This document shows positions 12,609 through 13,608 of a stretch of DNA of 13,608 nt, piece by piece. Numbering within the stretch: position 1 is the stretch's first letter; the number at the start of each line of letters is the position of its first letter. The stretch spans positions 1-13,608 of the forward strand of contig CAZWUL010000027.1 in assembly GCA_964636625.1 (NCBI GenBank). The letters are read 5' to 3'. This DNA comes from CAZWUL01 sp964636625 (GTDB lineage Bacteria; Atribacterota; Phoenicimicrobiia; Phoenicimicrobiales; Stramentimicrobiaceae). A program made the translations under genes and the position numbers. The notes under the pieces are model-generated. The model was not told the DNA's origin, made no database searches, and saw nothing but the letters and a program-made list of their open reading frames with translations.

Positions 12609-13608
12609 ATGAAATATGATTTTGACTTGATTTGTATAGGATTGGGGCCAGCCGGAATGGCGGTTTCTGCCATGGGTGCAGAAATGGGCTTGAAGGTATG
12701 TGGTATTGAAAAGAACAAAATTGGTGGGGAATGCATGAATGTGGGTTGTATTCCCAGCAAGTCACTGCTCAGGATTGCCAAATATCGGCATTCTTTTATT
12801 AAATTACAGCAAATGGGTTTGGAAGAAGGTTCAATAGCTGGTGTAAAAAGCCCCTTTGAGAAAATAAATGAATATCTGGAATATATTGCGGAAGAAAAGA
12901 ATATGAAAATGTTTGATAAGGTAACCCTTATTTTGGATGAAGGGGAAGCGAGTTTTGTAGATTCAAATACTATACAAGTTGGAAACAGAACTATTACTGC
13001 ACGAAGAATATTTATTGCTGCTGGCGCTGAACCGATGATTCCTCCCATTAAAGGTCTAGGAGATATTGATATCCTTACCAACCAGAACGTTTTTAATTTA
13101 ACTGAATTTCCGGAAAGCATGACCATTATCGGTGGTGGGGCGATTGGTTGTGAGATGGCACAAGCATTCAGCCGATTAGGGACTCAATGCACCATTGTCC
13201 AGATGGATGATTTTCTCCTTCCTAATGGAGAAAAATCTACCGGGGATTACCTGGAAGAGATTTTTAAAAAAGAGGGGATTGAAGTTTATAATTCCAGAAA
13301 GATAACTGAAGTAAAAAATGAATTTGGAAATGTAACTCTTTTGACAGAAGACGGGCTTAAAATTATTTCGGAAAAATTACTCGTGGCAGCTGGCAAGAGA
13401 TTTGATTTTAGTTTCCTAAAACTTGAAAATGCCGGGGTAAAGTATGATAAATTTGGGATTGAAGTAGACGATAAATATAGGACATCAGTCAATCATATCT
13501 ATGCAGTTGGAGATTGTAATGGGATAAATTTATTGACTCATGCGGCAATGCACCAGGGAATGTTTGCCATTATGAATGCAGTAAGTCCCTGGAGAATGTT
13601 TAAATATA
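12609..13608 (+). CDS. class I pyridine nucleotide-disulfide oxidoreductase (dihydrolipoamide dehydrogenase or mercuric reductase type), 3' end missing
   Basis: ATG at 12609 follows GGGAG by 8-9 nt, and the frame stays open to the window end (333 codons). GLGPAG (11-16) with Glu34 is the FAD-binding Rossmann motif. GGECMNVGCIPSK (39-51) contains the redox pair Cys42/Cys47 spaced as in lipoamide dehydrogenases, glutathione reductases and mercuric reductases. IGGGAIGCE (174-182) is the NAD(P) site, and IYAVGDC (297-303) the second FAD contact at Asp302. The dimerisation domain with the catalytic His-Glu pair lies beyond the window. Residue 198, where NADH-users normally have Glu, is Gln. The substrate is unresolved; no 2-oxoacid dehydrogenase or mer genes are adjacent. 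Confidence 0.88.
   Translation, partial: MKYDFDLICIGLGPAGMAVSAMGAEMGLKVCGIEKNKIGGECMNVGCIPSKSLLRIAKYRHSFIKLQQMGLEEGSIAGVKSPFEKINEYLEYIAEEKNMKMFDKVTLILDEGEASFVDSNTIQVGNRTITARRIFIAAGAEPMIPPIKGLGDIDILTNQNVFNLTEFPESMTIIGGGAIGCEMAQAFSRLGTQCTIVQMDDFLLPNGEKSTGDYLEEIFKKEGIEVYNSRKITEVKNEFGNVTLLTEDGLKIISEKLLVAAGKRFDFSFLKLENAGVKYDKFGIEVDDKYRTSVNHIYAVGDCNGINLLTHAAMHQGMFAIMNAVSPWRMFKY

Noticed and set aside
12556..13126. Minus-strand frames of 69 and 179 codons
   Set aside because: They are antisense shadows of the flavoprotein gene, whose FAD, CxxxxC and NAD motifs are clear on the plus strand.

Overview
The window is an AT-rich bacterial segment. Three lipobox signal peptides or membrane proteins, c-di-GMP riboswitches, a dodecin, an OFA/MCT-type MFS carrier and a class I flavoprotein disulfide reductase suggest a free-living, probably anaerobic bacterium. 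The AT bias and repeat-filled intergenic DNA would suit an uncultured lineage such as Atribacterota or a Firmicutes-like group. That placement is a guess: no rRNA or marker gene is present.

Layout. 1-740: a small secreted lipoprotein and its terminator. 741-1951: a long non-coding leader with two c-di-GMP-I (GEMM-I) aptamers, at about 1247-1352 and 1611-1880. The second carries about 154 nt of extra sequence, including a dispersed palindromic repeat, in the loop of its P3 helix, while the stems on both sides still pair. 1952-3757: a 601-residue beta-propeller lipoprotein, the likely target of these switches. 3758-5190: repeat-dense DNA with a roughly 375-bp direct duplication, 253 bp of it identical.

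5192-9395 is a toxin-antitoxin (TA) island. It holds hicBA, mntA-hepT (type VII), a ribbon-helix-helix/RelE-ParE pair and a MazF pair with its small antitoxin. All are on the + strand, and the genes within each module overlap or nearly touch. Between modules lie the same families of repeats, named here A (GGGGACAGG...CTGTCCC hairpin), B (GGGCAGAC...GTCTGCCC hairpin), C (AAAACTATAAACCATAAAC tail), D (GAGATTGCTTC...CGCAATGAC palindrome) and E (GACACGGTTAATTAAGAGC). A decayed relE copy followed by A-B-C lies at 11846-12270, so the island's building plan extends past the MFS gene.

9397-13608: a dodecin-family gene on the minus strand, an MFS transporter, the relE pseudogene with more repeats, and the first 333 codons of a pyridine nucleotide-disulfide oxidoreductase that runs off the window.

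Working together (inference): c-di-GMP probably sets expression of the large surface lipoprotein. The TA pairs are self-contained and share no pathway with their neighbours; their shared punctuation by co-oriented repeats is the main unexplained structure. No transposase, integrase, CRISPR array, tRNA or rRNA was seen.
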